Shown here in pieces: positions 50,001 through 54,672 of a DNA stretch of 64,000 nt; position 1 is the first letter of the stretch; the number at the start of each line of letters is the position of its first letter. A program made the position numbers and the translations under genes. A model generated the notes under the pieces. The model made no database searches and was not told the origin of the DNA. It saw only the letters and a program-made list of their open reading frames with translations. Source of the stretch: Aplectana chamaeleonis (lineage: Eukaryota > Nematoda > Chromadorea > Rhabditida > Cosmocercidae); contig JAPDOI010001814.1 of NCBI GenBank assembly GCA_029168955.1, positions 1 to 64,000 of the forward strand, in the 5' to 3' direction.

Positions 50001-52367
50001 ATCCATCGAAAGGCTTTTTCGCAGGCGCACGTGCTCCAGAAATCAGCACGTGCTGCAAAATTTTAACGCAGGAGCACGTGCTGCGAAAGTTTATAACAGG
50101 GGCACAAAGTGCAGGATAGCCTAGCGCTATCGTAGCAGCACACCGTCACGCGACGCGGCCGGAACACCCACATGCGACGCGGCCATCTCGCTGAGCACAA
50201 TCTAGTGCTACCAGCGGTTGGACAAGGTTTCCAGCGTCGGGGTGTGCCAAGTACCCCAAACTTGGATAATTAAACCGGCTACGCTATCGGCATCTCAGTC
50301 CCTCCTTAAGAGTCCGTCGTATGCTTCCCTTTTGGAAAATCGTTTTGTCGTCGAGTTGAATGTGTATCATGCACGCAATTGACGTACTATTTGATGGGGC
50401 ACATGCTGTAATTTAACACACAATAGGAGCACGTGCTCTCCTAGCAGCACGCCCCCTTATTGTGCTCGAAACCGCTTTGTCTTCGAGTTGGATGCATATT
50501 TGACACGCATTGAATGCGGCGATTGTGTGAGGAGTCTCTTGTCTGTGTGGAGCATAACGAGTAGATTCCACAGAGTATGGACATGTGCTAAGTGACCACC
50601 TTCGGTCTTTGGAAGGAGGAATCGACTTGCTTTTAAGTAGGGAAATGCTTCCGCCCACGCCAGCTATTCGAGGAAGGGTTGATTTTGAGCCAGTCATGTC
50701 CATTTTCCTCAAAGGCAGGGTCCGGCCCATGCGAAAAGCGCAGAGAAAACGTCACCACCAAAACATTTCTGCATCAAGATAAGCTTCAGTCAACAAAACC
50801 ATGGAATCGGAAATGAGCAACCGTCGACCACATTTTCGGCCGCCGTCCATTTTTATGACGGCTGGCCGTGGAAGTCGTCTTCAAGCGAGCGCCACGAGTG
50901 CCTTGAGTGTGGTGACTTCAACACGTAGCTCCGATTCAACGCCCCGCATGCCGTAGGAATATCGGGATTCTGCTGGGCTGATCATGCTGCGAATACCGTA
51001 TTCGTCACATTCTATTAGAGACTGTTTCCTCCGAAGCATACAAAATTTCTAGATAATGTTCACCTGGTCCAAGTGGACCTATCTACTCAGGCAAATCATC
51101 GCTCCGAGCGGGACCGGCTCCTCCCAAATATGACGTCATCGCCCGGACAGCGGCCGAGGGGCCAACTGGCACCGCGGTCCCTGTCCGGTGCCAGTTCGCC
51201 CCTCGGTCGCTCTCCGGCCGCTCTCAGGGCCACAGCGGTGCCATCGCCAGAGATAGAGAGACGCGGGATTGGTTGTTCTTTGAGTGATAACGTGCGAGCC
51301 ACGTTATCACTCAAAGAACAACCAATCCTGCGGGTATAAAAGGCGACTCGCCTCGTGTAGATCGGTAGTTGGCCTTTGAGGCCACTCTTGAGAGGTGACC
51401 TCGGATCACTCTCAGGATGACAATTTTGGCTGCCGTGGGGAGTCCTCATGGCCCGCGGTGGGGAAGGCTTCCTCATTGCGGACCATGCTGGGATGGTATC
51501 CTTGTTGAGGCCTGTGGCAGGATTAACCTCCTGACCCACAGGCTGTAACAGGTACCTTATCCTCTTAGCAGGCTTAATCCTCTCCAGAAGAGGCGGAAAT
51601 AAAGAAAAAATAGCAATTAGGAAATTTTTGAAAATCGCCCGAACAGAAACCGCAGTGCCAGTTGGGACCGAAGATCGCTCCGAGCGATACTGCTGTGGCC
51701 CGGAGAGCGGCTGCTGTGGCCCGAGTAGATGGCTAATTTTCGCTCGGAGCGGAGAGGCAGCGCCGCTCGAGTAGCTCTCCGGTACCGCTCGGAGCGATGG
51801 TTTGCCTGAGTAAACTAATCCTGGGAAAAGTCACAATGTGACCAAAGCTTGCCTTTTATGATTCGCTTGTTCCCCGAATCCCCTCTACTTTCCTTTCTGC
51901 TCGATGTAAAACCTGTCGGGATATTCTCGCGCATCGAGTCTATGGAGGAGGCGTTCTAGTCGAATGGGCACATAGGTACATATTGAGGGCGACGTCCACA
52001 GAAGGATTGTTCGGAGTTTACCAGGACTTTTCGATCTTGTCTTCGATAAAGAAAATACTGTAGACTACTGACCTTGTAATTGTTCTGATTATAAATGTAA
52101 TGGATTCAACTGTCATGAGACCCTTGAGGTACTTTCTGTAAATCACATACAACTAGTTTAAGGACTTCGCAACGGCAACTTTTCGTCATAGAACTGTGGG
52201 ATGATCATTTATTATCTGGAGATCAGAGGATATCGCGTGCTTGTTTTACTGCTCGTATTGGTAATGATACTCGTGAGCTCCAATTACCATTAAAAGATTC
52301 ACTTGAGAAAGCTATTGGTCACATAAAAGTCATAGTTGCAACATTCGATGATCCCATGTATTTATGA
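10969..52367 (+). CDS. tra-3: tra-3-like calpain, C-terminal 440 residues (11 exons)
   Basis: This is a calcium-type cysteine protease of the calpain family. In Caenorhabditis, TRA-3 promotes female development by cutting the membrane protein TRA-2A. The exons are 10969-11063, 11163-11278, 13975-14083, 20989-21047, 23458-23544, 24689-24812, 26393-26542, 26600-26779, 38661-38751, 38949-39054 and 52163-52367. All introns are GT..AG. The exon lengths plus one split base total 441 codons including the stop. Domains in order are: end of the protease core with catalytic His (GHAY) and Asn (NPWG), calpain C2-like domain III (window residues about 157-307), and a C-terminal C2 domain (about 318-430) ending FDDPMYL, as in Caenorhabditis TRA-3. 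There are no EF-hands, as expected for the TRA-3/calpain-5 type. Roughly 208 N-terminal residues, including the catalytic Cys, are absent and must lie upstream. The large introns (up to 13 kb) are filled with repeats. Orthology is from recalled family sequence, not from a search. Confidence 0.93.
11163..11278 (+). CDS. tra-3: tra-3 exon b, catalytic histidine
   Basis: The acceptor is ggtttag. The frame reads [20 protein letters not shown] onward, and the His codon at 11217-11219 lies in the GHAY motif that carries the calpain catalytic histidine. The exon ends in phase 2 (AG|gtatct), and the missing base C comes from the next exon at 13975 to give Ser. Confidence 0.93.
11691..11825. mobile_element. 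Small foldback element in tra-3 intron
   Basis: The arms tggcttgtttcc..aagaaaaacattt and its complement aaatgttttt..ggaaacgagcca enclose GC-rich gccagccgcggt blocks that also pair. The whole can fold into one hairpin of about 60 bp. It has no coding content. The flanking stretches 11279-11690 and 11826-12340 show nothing else. Confidence 0.7.
12345..12412 (+). repeat. tRNA-like sequence, probable SINE head
   Basis: The sequence has a box A-like tggcgcagtgcgg and a box B-like agctcgaatcct at tRNA-like spacing, with gctgttaa where a tRNA-Asn anticodon loop would be. The acceptor stem does not pair, so it is not a working tRNA. A tRNA-derived SINE or a tRNA pseudogene is the best reading. Confidence 0.45.
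13006..13488. mobile_element. AGGCAG MITE, TTAA target (copy 1)
   Basis: The element runs from AGGCAGTGTTCACGATAA to the complement ATCGTGAACACTGCCT. It is flanked by GTAA (a mutated TTAA) on the left and TTAA on the right. The TTAA target is that of piggyBac-type elements. The interior has no transposase. At least four other members lie in this window. Confidence 0.75.
13495..13666. mobile_element. Foldback element with inner palindrome
   Basis: The arms tactgtcgctagcggagcgg and gctccgataacgacagta pair. Inside, 13549-13607 forms a strong palindrome (cacgatgataatcgtg type). It sits immediately beside the TTAA element. A diverged relative of the inner part lies at about 56920-57010. The stretch 13667-13974 is otherwise featureless. 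Confidence 0.65.
13975..14083 (+). CDS. tra-3: tra-3 exon c, catalytic asparagine
   Basis: The acceptor tttgcag is followed by one base that completes a Ser codon. The frame gives [20 protein letters not shown]. The Asn codon at 14021-14023 is the calpain active-site Asn of the NPWG motif. The donor is caa|gtcagt, phase 0. The annotation does not follow the longer open frames here, which run in other phases. Confidence 0.93.
15000..17100 (-). pseudogene. RTE-type LINE, endonuclease fragment, split by an insertion
   Basis: On the minus strand the endonuclease reads [15 protein letters not shown], then [35 protein letters not shown] and [15 protein letters not shown] up to about 16656. It resumes at 15496 with [22 protein letters not shown] and QKKKRRR, then HAEID near 15120. 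This order is that of nematode RTE endonucleases. Several stops and frameshifts are present and no reverse transcriptase follows. It is interrupted by the element at 15497-16655. The stretch 14084-14999 is intron with no recognised feature. Confidence 0.82.
15497..16655. mobile_element. hAT-like non-autonomous element inserted in the RTE fragment
   Basis: The termini CATGGATGTACGTAAT and ATTACGCACATCCCTG are inverted repeats with two mismatches, of the CAGGGATG type typical of hAT. The 8-bp target duplication atcggcat lies at 15489-15496 and 16656-16663. It is exact and rebuilds the RTE sequence. Both ends carry several subterminal acgactaacg repeats, which resemble transposase-binding sites. 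There is no transposase frame in 1159 bp. Confidence 0.88.
17101..19600. other. tra-3 intron, no recognised feature
   Basis: Both strands were read. There are short open frames without recognisable domains, several homopolymer A/T runs and no clear terminal repeats. The segment near 17760-17830 resembles 26820-26900 weakly (tcctctatttcggag, aaatttact..cttcc). I see nothing else to annotate. Confidence 0.4.
19606..19680 (-). repeat. tRNA-like sequence on the minus strand
   Basis: Read on the minus strand it has a pairing outer stem (atcaatgg / ttattgat), a box A-like ggagcaacaggtaggg and a box B-like ggggttcaattcccg that forms a T-arm. The anticodon stem does not pair well, so a SINE or pseudo-tRNA is more likely than a working tRNA. 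Confidence 0.4.
19759..20720. mobile_element. PIF/Harbinger-like MITE with TTA target duplication
   Basis: The inverted termini are GGGGGGAACCTTACTT and its complement, flanked by tta at 19756-19758 and 20721-20723. A 3-bp TWA target and G-rich ends fit PIF/Harbinger elements. Subterminal regions carry many gcgatg and gcgcgcg words, with further inverted pairs (catcgcgcgcg). No transposase is present. Confidence 0.75.
20989..21047 (+). CDS. tra-3: tra-3 exon d (19 residues)
   Basis: This small exon lies between tatttcag and gtgagc. It encodes [19 protein letters not shown] and the first two bases of a Trp codon. The Trp is completed by the first base of the exon at 23458, giving the calpain DGDFWMPW motif. 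It is too short to appear as an ordinary open reading frame and was found by following the protein family. Confidence 0.92.
21067..21606 (+). CDS. Unrecognised 179-residue open frame inside a tra-3 intron
   Basis: An uninterrupted frame on the tra-3 strand starts 19 bases after the donor of exon d. The composition is protein-like and not repetitive, with several Cys and Trp ([20 protein letters not shown], then [16 protein letters not shown]). I recognise no domain and see no flanking promoter or splice evidence. It is not part of the calpain, because exon d joins exon e exactly. It could be a chance frame or a remnant of a mobile element gene. Confidence 0.2.
   Translation: MLIPDSPVLFFVVKVPDNECFLYEDEAHTVTVATLGRTVYGVEELLTADLYPAANQPTDIFVPNARKCINKVMWSDEFLRNIIQIRHDYTVNQHLLTDGCAKWGTVWSVKGGLDSPFFGKLLRQYLIETHHLGYHKWRYSNDLVGFEQHYTGFSLSQCCGSERCQPFLTTATNKLKCLQ
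21750..22220. repeat. Dispersed repeat, second copy at 53645-54108
   Basis: Extended similarity covers tcaggggtcatc, then gtttacattcagttaaca, then the end ttttttcccatcgtg. The downstream copy ends with a TTAA-flanked cgccttt terminus, so both are probably remnants of one AGGCAG-type element. The rest of the intron to 23457 shows nothing recognisable. Confidence 0.7.
23458..23544 (+). CDS. tra-3: tra-3 exon e
   Basis: The acceptor is aattacag. The frame gives [20 protein letters not shown] and then TKMFPISN, the end of the protease domain (W-x-S/D-F-x-x-YF of calpains). The donor is ag|gtatgt, phase 2. Confidence 0.93.
23859..24385 (+). pseudogene. LINE 3' fragment, same family as 1-2090
   Basis: This contains the C-terminal region [38 protein letters not shown] and the knuckle [17 protein letters not shown]. 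It ends with a stop and an (AAG)n run at 24332-24343. It is heavily 5' truncated, the usual fate of a LINE copy. Confidence 0.85.
24689..24812 (+). CDS. tra-3: tra-3 exon f, start of domain III
   Basis: The acceptor is tgtttag. The frame includes [20 protein letters not shown] and [11 protein letters not shown]. This is the W..G..AGGC..N...F..NPQ signature that opens calpain domain III. The donor is cag|gtgagc, phase 0. Confidence 0.95.
25440..25525. repeat. Short palindromic element, copy 1
   Basis: A palindrome around gtgcacgtatgtgataatat..gtgcac is flanked by tggcgcatattc and tgcgccaacgcacgataagg. The same unit occurs at 54300-54395. The surrounding intron 24813-26392 has no other recognised feature. 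Confidence 0.6.
26393..26542 (+). CDS. tra-3: tra-3 exon g, domain III
   Basis: The acceptor is gtttcag and the donor is caa|gtaagt, both phase 0, giving 50 codons. The frame includes [20 protein letters not shown] and [12 protein letters not shown], close to the TRA-3 domain III strands. Confidence 0.95.
26600..26779 (+). CDS. tra-3: tra-3 exon h, end of domain III
   Basis: The exon lies 57 bp after the previous one (acceptor ttttttaag, donor aaa|gtaagt) and has 60 codons. It contains [13 protein letters not shown] and [20 protein letters not shown], matching the calpain motif in which a polar strand is followed by Y-x-x-x-P-T/S-T-F-x-P. It ends in LLK, directly before the next exon's HAPSTG. 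Confidence 0.95.
27272..27719. mobile_element. AGGCAG MITE, TTAA target (copy 2)
   Basis: The element AGGCAGCGTTCACGATGA ... ATCGTGAACACTGCCT is flanked on both sides by TTAA (27268-27271 and 27720-27723). There is no coding content. The interior differs from copies 3 and 4. Confidence 0.82.
27724..28300. repeat. Dispersed repeat paralogous to 37735-38470
   Basis: Shared blocks occur in the same order: gtaggccc..aggtt, gagaaaaactcgtt, acacaaatg.cggaaat, ctctaaaaataagaag, gatgatcgacc.g.aaaacgcc and gctttgccaactat. In the second copy a CR1 tail interrupts the repeat. The stretch 28301-28790 shows nothing recognised. Confidence 0.65.
28800..29060. repeat. Irregular TTCGAATATTCG palindrome cluster
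   Basis: Many overlapping ttcgaat and attcg words lack a strict period. The cluster resembles the decayed edges of satellites A and B. It contains a direct duplication of about 50 bp (ttcgactattcgcaaaaggtga twice, near 28911 and 28953). Confidence 0.75.
29350..30700. mobile_element. Large palindrome of about 1.3 kb with tandem units in each arm
   Basis: The arms at 29440-29856 and 30055-30480 are inverted copies. Each is made of about three tandem units of roughly 170 bp (gtttttcgtccataactttt, gacctttggtgaaggttgtt, aattctgc.tcgaat). The centre is a separate foldback element. Outer ends gtgaagg..ggaaccttc and ggaaccttcac also pair. No protein is encoded. A long non-autonomous foldback element is the best reading. 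Confidence 0.7.
29857..30054. mobile_element. Foldback MITE at the centre of the large palindrome
   Basis: The ends ATATATCGGGTTCCTAACTT and the exact complement are followed inward by paired gccagccagatcggtggag sequences. Arms are about 75 bp around a short centre. It sits at the symmetry point of the larger palindrome. Confidence 0.8.
30955..31140. repeat. 41-bp TTCGTTCG satellite, left part
   Basis: The units are aatgaacgaatttattcgaa followed by attcgttcgttcgaaatgaa, with aattt starts at 31051, 31092 and 31133 giving a period of 41 bp. The array resumes at 34583 after the CR1 element. Confidence 0.88.
31145..34580 (+). pseudogene. CR1-like LINE, 5' truncated, interrupted by a foldback element
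   Basis: The element begins inside the endonuclease ([27 protein letters not shown], then [12 protein letters not shown], with a frameshift near 31440). The RT frame is intact from 33165 to 34448 (427 residues): [64 protein letters not shown], and the long C-terminal region. A stop lies just upstream at 33081-33083. The 3' tail is (AATA)n at 34561-34582, as in CR1 elements. It is inserted in the 41-bp satellite. Confidence 0.88.
31777..32503. mobile_element. CTCAGGC inverted-repeat element inside the CR1 LINE (copy A)
   Basis: The ends CTCAGGCAAACCATCGCTCC and the complement GGAGCGATGGTTTGCCTGAG are separated by 727 bp. Flanking bases GA/GA suggest a 2-bp duplication. The interior has gc-rich cgaggggccaactgg blocks and a hairpin at 32263-32322 (attggttgttctttgagtga and its complement). 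A TATA-like box on the minus strand lies near 32249-32255. Copy B, in the opposite orientation, lies at 51086-51810. Confidence 0.88.
34583..34770. repeat. 41-bp TTCGTTCG satellite, right part
   Basis: This continues the array of 30955-31140 with the same unit and orientation, separated only by the CR1 insertion. The stretch 34771-35289 shows no recognised feature beyond short A-rich open frames. Confidence 0.88.
35290..35602 (+). pseudogene. CR1-like LINE 3' end
   Basis: Traces such as [12 protein letters not shown] parallel [12 protein letters not shown] of the CR1 element at 34239-34274. They are followed by a stop, a 3' UTR and the tail aaataaataaata at 35580-35593. The stretch 35603-36640 has short tandem words (cagtatctgtagtta) and no gene. 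Confidence 0.7.
36645..36872. mobile_element. Foldback MITE
   Basis: The left arm starts cgaaaaagatcgggaacgtt, and the right arm is its complement ending acccgatctttttcttcg. The arms are about 100 bp with a few mismatches, and both share ctcccccactcacacaaaaac. The centre is about 25 bp. Confidence 0.8.
37245..37731. mobile_element. AGGCAG MITE, TTAA target (copy 3)
   Basis: TTAA flanks both ends (37241-37244 and 37732-37735). Inside, gtggagatcggcagctgcgg, ttccgattaatagcccc and agaaaaacgattcttatcgt are nearly identical to copy 4 at 49268-49747. The two are therefore recent members of one subfamily. Confidence 0.88.
37735..38470. repeat. Dispersed repeat, interrupted by a CR1 tail
   Basis: This is a paralogue of 27724-28300. 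Between about 37900 and 38124 a CR1-like 3' end is inserted, ending gggcgtattaaataaataaa. The dispersed repeat then resumes with acacaaatgccggaaat. The order of events is readable: repeat first, LINE tail second. Confidence 0.65.
38661..38751 (+). CDS. tra-3: tra-3 exon i, start of C2 domain
   Basis: The acceptor is cagtttag. The frame encodes [20 protein letters not shown] and [10 protein letters not shown], the first strands of the C2 domain. The donor is AAGG|gtaagc, phase 1. It was recognised only in this frame; the longer open frame over the same bases is unrelated. Confidence 0.9.
38949..39054 (+). CDS. tra-3: tra-3 exon j, C2 domain
   Basis: The acceptor is ttttttag. Two bases complete a Glu codon, then the frame gives [20 protein letters not shown] and [15 protein letters not shown]-x-E-x-F-x-F is the classic C2 strand signature. 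The donor is ag|gtaaga, phase 2. Confidence 0.93.
39055..40318. other. tra-3 intron, no recognised feature
   Basis: The sequence is AT-rich. There are short runs of a ttaggttacg word at 39446-39470 and no inverted termini or domains that I can identify on either strand. Confidence 0.4.
40319..40654. mobile_element. Foldback MITE
   Basis: The left end gagagtcctatcttcg..aaaaaatgaacaatatcc pairs with ggatattgttcatttttgta..gactctc. The arms also share gaactcttttctttttcgaa and the accacaacggtttg block. Arms are about 100 bp. Confidence 0.8.
40914..41195. mobile_element. Inverted-repeat element with internal TATA-like box
   Basis: The ends atgccgatcactttttccgc and its complement enclose a stretch with ggggtataaaagagcggagg at 40999-41018. 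The arms are about 40 bp. A second palindrome, atgtggctgac..gtcagccacat, lies directly after it at 41212-41318. The stretch 41325-42090 has no recognised feature. Confidence 0.65.
42095..42900. repeat. About 250-bp tandem repeat with embedded CRE units
   Basis: At least three units of 250-253 bp carry ttgataaaaggtgcttgatg (about 42243, 42496, 42747), followed by gttatagatcggtggttcat, a C-run and the cgatgtcccgatgacgtcat block of the satellite. It forms the left border of the main array and looks like the source region or an older mixed repeat. Confidence 0.85.
42900..45465. repeat. 42-bp CRE satellite, about 60 units
   Basis: The consensus unit is gatgcacttttcatgacgtc followed by ccgatgacgtcatcagaagc and ca. 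Almost every unit carries the perfect palindrome gatgacgtcatc with the full cAMP-response element TGACGTCA, plus a second gacgtc. The period of 42 bp leaves both strands open ([14 protein letters not shown] on +, [14 protein letters not shown] on -); these frames are by-products. Unit variants (agaag for agatg; cctg or cacg for catg) recur in blocks. The array lies in the last tra-3 intron, 6.7 kb before the terminal exon. Confidence 0.97.
45556..45603. repeat. GGCCTAC heptamer microsatellite
   Basis: About seven copies of ggcctac occur, with one transition. The rest of 45466-46963 is intron without recognised features. Confidence 0.85.
46964..48247 (+). mobile_element. mariner element, inactive
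   Basis: The inverted ends CCAGGTTGTTCAATAAGTTT and its near complement are flanked by TA on both sides (46962-46963 and 48248-48249). At 1284 bp it has the usual mariner length. The terminal repeats are about 36 bp with few mismatches. Confidence 0.93.
47140..48200 (+). pseudogene. mariner transposase, broken
   Basis: This is a DD34D-type transposase. A helix-turn-helix region ([19 protein letters not shown], then [20 protein letters not shown]) is followed by catalytic blocks [12 protein letters not shown] (about 47602-47637), [11 protein letters not shown] (about 47878-47910) and SPDLAPSDF (about 47974-48000). In-frame stops near 47335, 47455, 47690 and 47928 and one or more frameshifts destroy it. 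Confidence 0.9.
49268..49747. mobile_element. AGGCAG MITE, TTAA target (copy 4)
   Basis: TTAA lies on both sides (49264-49267 and 49748-49751). The interior is nearly identical to copy 3 at 37245-37731, same orientation. Solitary related ends lie near 49167-49178 (ggatcctgcctttaaag) and 50691-50708 (ctcaaaggcagggtccgg). The stretch 48250-49160 has no recognised feature. Confidence 0.88.
49955..50520. mobile_element. Inverted-repeat element with AGCACGTGCT palindromes
   Basis: The ends ccgcattcaatgcgtgtcga and its complement gacacgcattgaatgcgg enclose at least four agcacgtgct-type palindromes (near 50027, 50046, 50073 and 50429). No gene is visible. The stretch 50521-51085 has nothing further. 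Confidence 0.65.
51086..51810. mobile_element. CTCAGGC inverted-repeat element (copy B)
   Basis: This is the same family as 31777-32503 in the opposite orientation, with TA on both sides (51084-51085 and 51811-51812). It keeps the central hairpin (51269-51327). A TATA-like box (gcgggtataaaaggcg) lies at about 51330-51345, just beyond the hairpin. No transposase is present. The two copies are very similar, so transposition was recent. Confidence 0.9.
52163..52367 (+). CDS. tra-3: tra-3 terminal exon
   Basis: The acceptor is gtttaag. The first base completes an Arg codon, so the C2 domain reads [16 protein letters not shown] across the junction. The exon ends with [16 protein letters not shown] and a TGA at 52365-52367. 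The preceding 13.1-kb intron carries the CRE satellite, a mariner and several MITEs. No canonical AATAAA is seen close to the stop, and the poly(A) site is unassigned. Confidence 0.95.
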
Positions 52368-53219
52368 TTGTCGTGTCGCATCTGTTGGTCGCTTCTGTTT
52401 ATATTGAATCCTAAGAATGTTTATTGAAAAGTTGATTGAATGAATATATAGTAACAGAATAGTAAAAACTTCCTGAATTGCATCTGGTATATCTTACACA
52501 AGAACCGTATGTATGCGAACTGCAGTAAACAATGTGGTCCACGAAAATTCGCTTTCCCCACACGTGAAGGCGTAAAGCAAATGAGCTGAAAAGGCCATCG
52601 TAATGACGGGCCAAATAATAGTTACTTACGTCAATACCTAGGAACCATAGTGATCACTGCTTTTGCTGAAGTACATCACTACTGTTCGTCGTCAGTTATG
52701 CGAGGAATCCGCATGATGAGTCGGGACGTGAGCCTTTGCGTGGCTCGCAAAAGTTCTGAAAGAATTTTCATTGTTTACGTTCTGTATTTTACCGATACGC
52801 AACTGTCTAACTCCTTTCTGAAAGCACTAGTTCTAATTGAAATTTTTTGCGTAAGTGCAGATTCGGCGAGCCCTTTAGTGGAGAAGATTGAAGGTCTGGG
52901 GAGGGATCGCTGAATGTTAAATTTTGGTAAATGTCTTGTAATTTTCGGAAGTTTTTTTTTCAGAAGTGCCATATTCCATTATAACTTAATCGTAAAACGA
53001 TTTAGAGCACCAAACTTCATAGTTAAGCATTATGGGCAGGGTAACCTCATAACTAACGGGCAGGTCCAAGACTGCAAAAATTGAATTTTAGAAATCTGAA
53101 CATTTTAGGCCAAACTTCGTCTAGGGGAGTAATGTGGGGCGTTGAACACGAAGATAAGGTCCATTTTCAGTTTCTCAGAAGATTACTGTAAGTTACAGTA
53201 GGGCTGGGATTCATGAACG

Positions 53220-53305
53220 CAAACCATGGGCTACAGTTGGGTTTTTCTATAACAATTGCATGCTATTTTCTCAGCAAACCCAATTGTAGCCCATGGTTTG
53301 CCGTC
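53220..53305. repeat. Short foldback element
   Basis: The arms gcaaaccatgggctacagtt..gggttt and aaaccc..aattgtagcccatggtttgc form a hairpin of about 28 bp with one mismatch and a loop of about 30 bp. Confidence 0.75.
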
Positions 53306-53644
53306 AGGGTCAAGCGGGGCGTTGTGTAATTTTCCGAAATCGAAGCGACCCCCCTCCCGGCCATTAATTTTTTTCCAGAAATCCAAAAATTTTGAGATCC
53401 CCCGAGATGTAATTTTTGACACATTTTCTGCAAAAAATGTTGAAGTTTTTGGTAGTGGAAAGTGAGTTCTATTTATTCACTTCTGCAAATTTTCATTTTT
53501 GGTCCGAAATTTTTGCGATCCCCTAACCTTTAATTTCCGGCCAACAATTTTGCGACCCCCCTGTTGAGAAATTTCACAAACCCGCTTGAATCTGTCGAGT
53601 TTTCCATAGTAGTCTTTTTTGTTGGTTCCCAGTAGTACGACCTG

Positions 53645-54108
53645 TACGAAAAGAACGCTTAAAAAGCCCCATTGAAGTGAAATTAGCAGTCTTAAGTCGC
53701 CTTTTTTTTTGCTGGTGCACAACTATAGCGTTGATTTGTAGTATCAGGGGTCATCAGCTGGCTTGAAACTGATAACAGATTCTGGTCCTCGACTTTACCT
53801 TTCTCGAGTCCCATCGTTTACATTTAGTTGACACTAACACGTTTGCATTTGTTTTCTTTGAAAAATTGTTTCCGTATGCTCTAAAACTGCTTTATTAGTT
53901 GCTCTGCACGTCGCAGATTGCACAGCATGATACTTCCCTTTCTATGGGCGGAGCTGTGCACCTGTGCACGGATTGGCATTTTTGTGCCTTAATAACTTTA
54001 TTTTTAGCGCGTTTCTCGGCACGCAACCTTCGCAGTTCTTCAGCTAATTTCGAACAAAACAAATTTTTGCAGTCTACTAAAATTCTTTTTCCATCGTGAA
54101 CACCGCCT
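53645..54108. repeat. Dispersed repeat, copy of 21750-22220
   Basis: This is collinear with the copy in the tra-3 intron. Its right end atcgtgaacaccgcct followed by TTAA identifies it as an AGGCAG-family element whose left end is not clear. Confidence 0.7.
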
Positions 54109-54299
54109 TTAAGGAAACTTCACGAATTTCAAATTGTTTCTTTTCATCTCGCCCACAATAATCAATAAATGATTTTTGAAACTCTGCGAATGGATCACTC
54201 CCTAGTTAGGTATGTAGATTGACCAAGAGTTGAGCTCTCGACTGGTCGACCACGCTTGAGCGAAAGATCACAGACGGCCAAGGAAAATTCTGATAATTT

Positions 54300-54395
54300 G
54301 TGTTCCTTATTGTGCGTTGGCGCAAGCTAGGTGCCTATATATTATAACGTACGTGCACCGAATTCGCGCCAGCGCGCAATAAAGAACGCAGCGTA
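54300..54395. repeat. Short palindromic element, copy 2
   Basis: The palindrome ttccttattgtgcgttggcg..gtgc and gcac..cgcgccagcgcgcaataaagaa is related to 25440-25525. It lies in the ptr 3' flank. Confidence 0.7.
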
Positions 54396-54475
54396 TCAGT
54401 TCGATTCGTGCCGACTGTACATCTTGTTGCGGTTGTTTGGGGCCCGCCCAGCAGAAACATGTTTTTAAATTTGCA

Positions 54476-54672
54476 TCAGTATTCATTCTGCTCGCTATTC
54501 TCATTCTTCGGACGCCATACAATCCTCAAACATGTAAATGTTAATGTAACAAACCGAATTATAGCGGGAAGAACTAATAGACCGTGAAATAGGCCCGTCG
54601 CAACGACCAGCACAGAAGTACGTGCGAACATTCTCACCGCATTCGATGGAACCAATATCATTACAATAATTG
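54476..54672 (-). CDS. ptr terminal exon
   Basis: The acceptor is ttttttcag. The frame gives AIIVMILVPSNAVRMFARTS and the last membrane helix with GLFHGLLVLPAI. The TGA stop is at 54478-54476. The hydrophilic tail after the helix is short (PKNENSEQNEY). Confidence 0.93.

Larger units (their letters stand above)
52368..54475. other. Intergenic region between convergent tra-3 and ptr
   Basis: This contains both 3' UTRs, unassigned. A foldback lies at 53220-53305 (aaccatgggctacagttggg and complement). The dispersed repeat copy is at 53645-54108, ending with a TTAA-flanked cgccttt terminus. A short palindrome at 54300-54395 matches 25440-25525. No coding frame is recognised. Confidence 0.7.
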
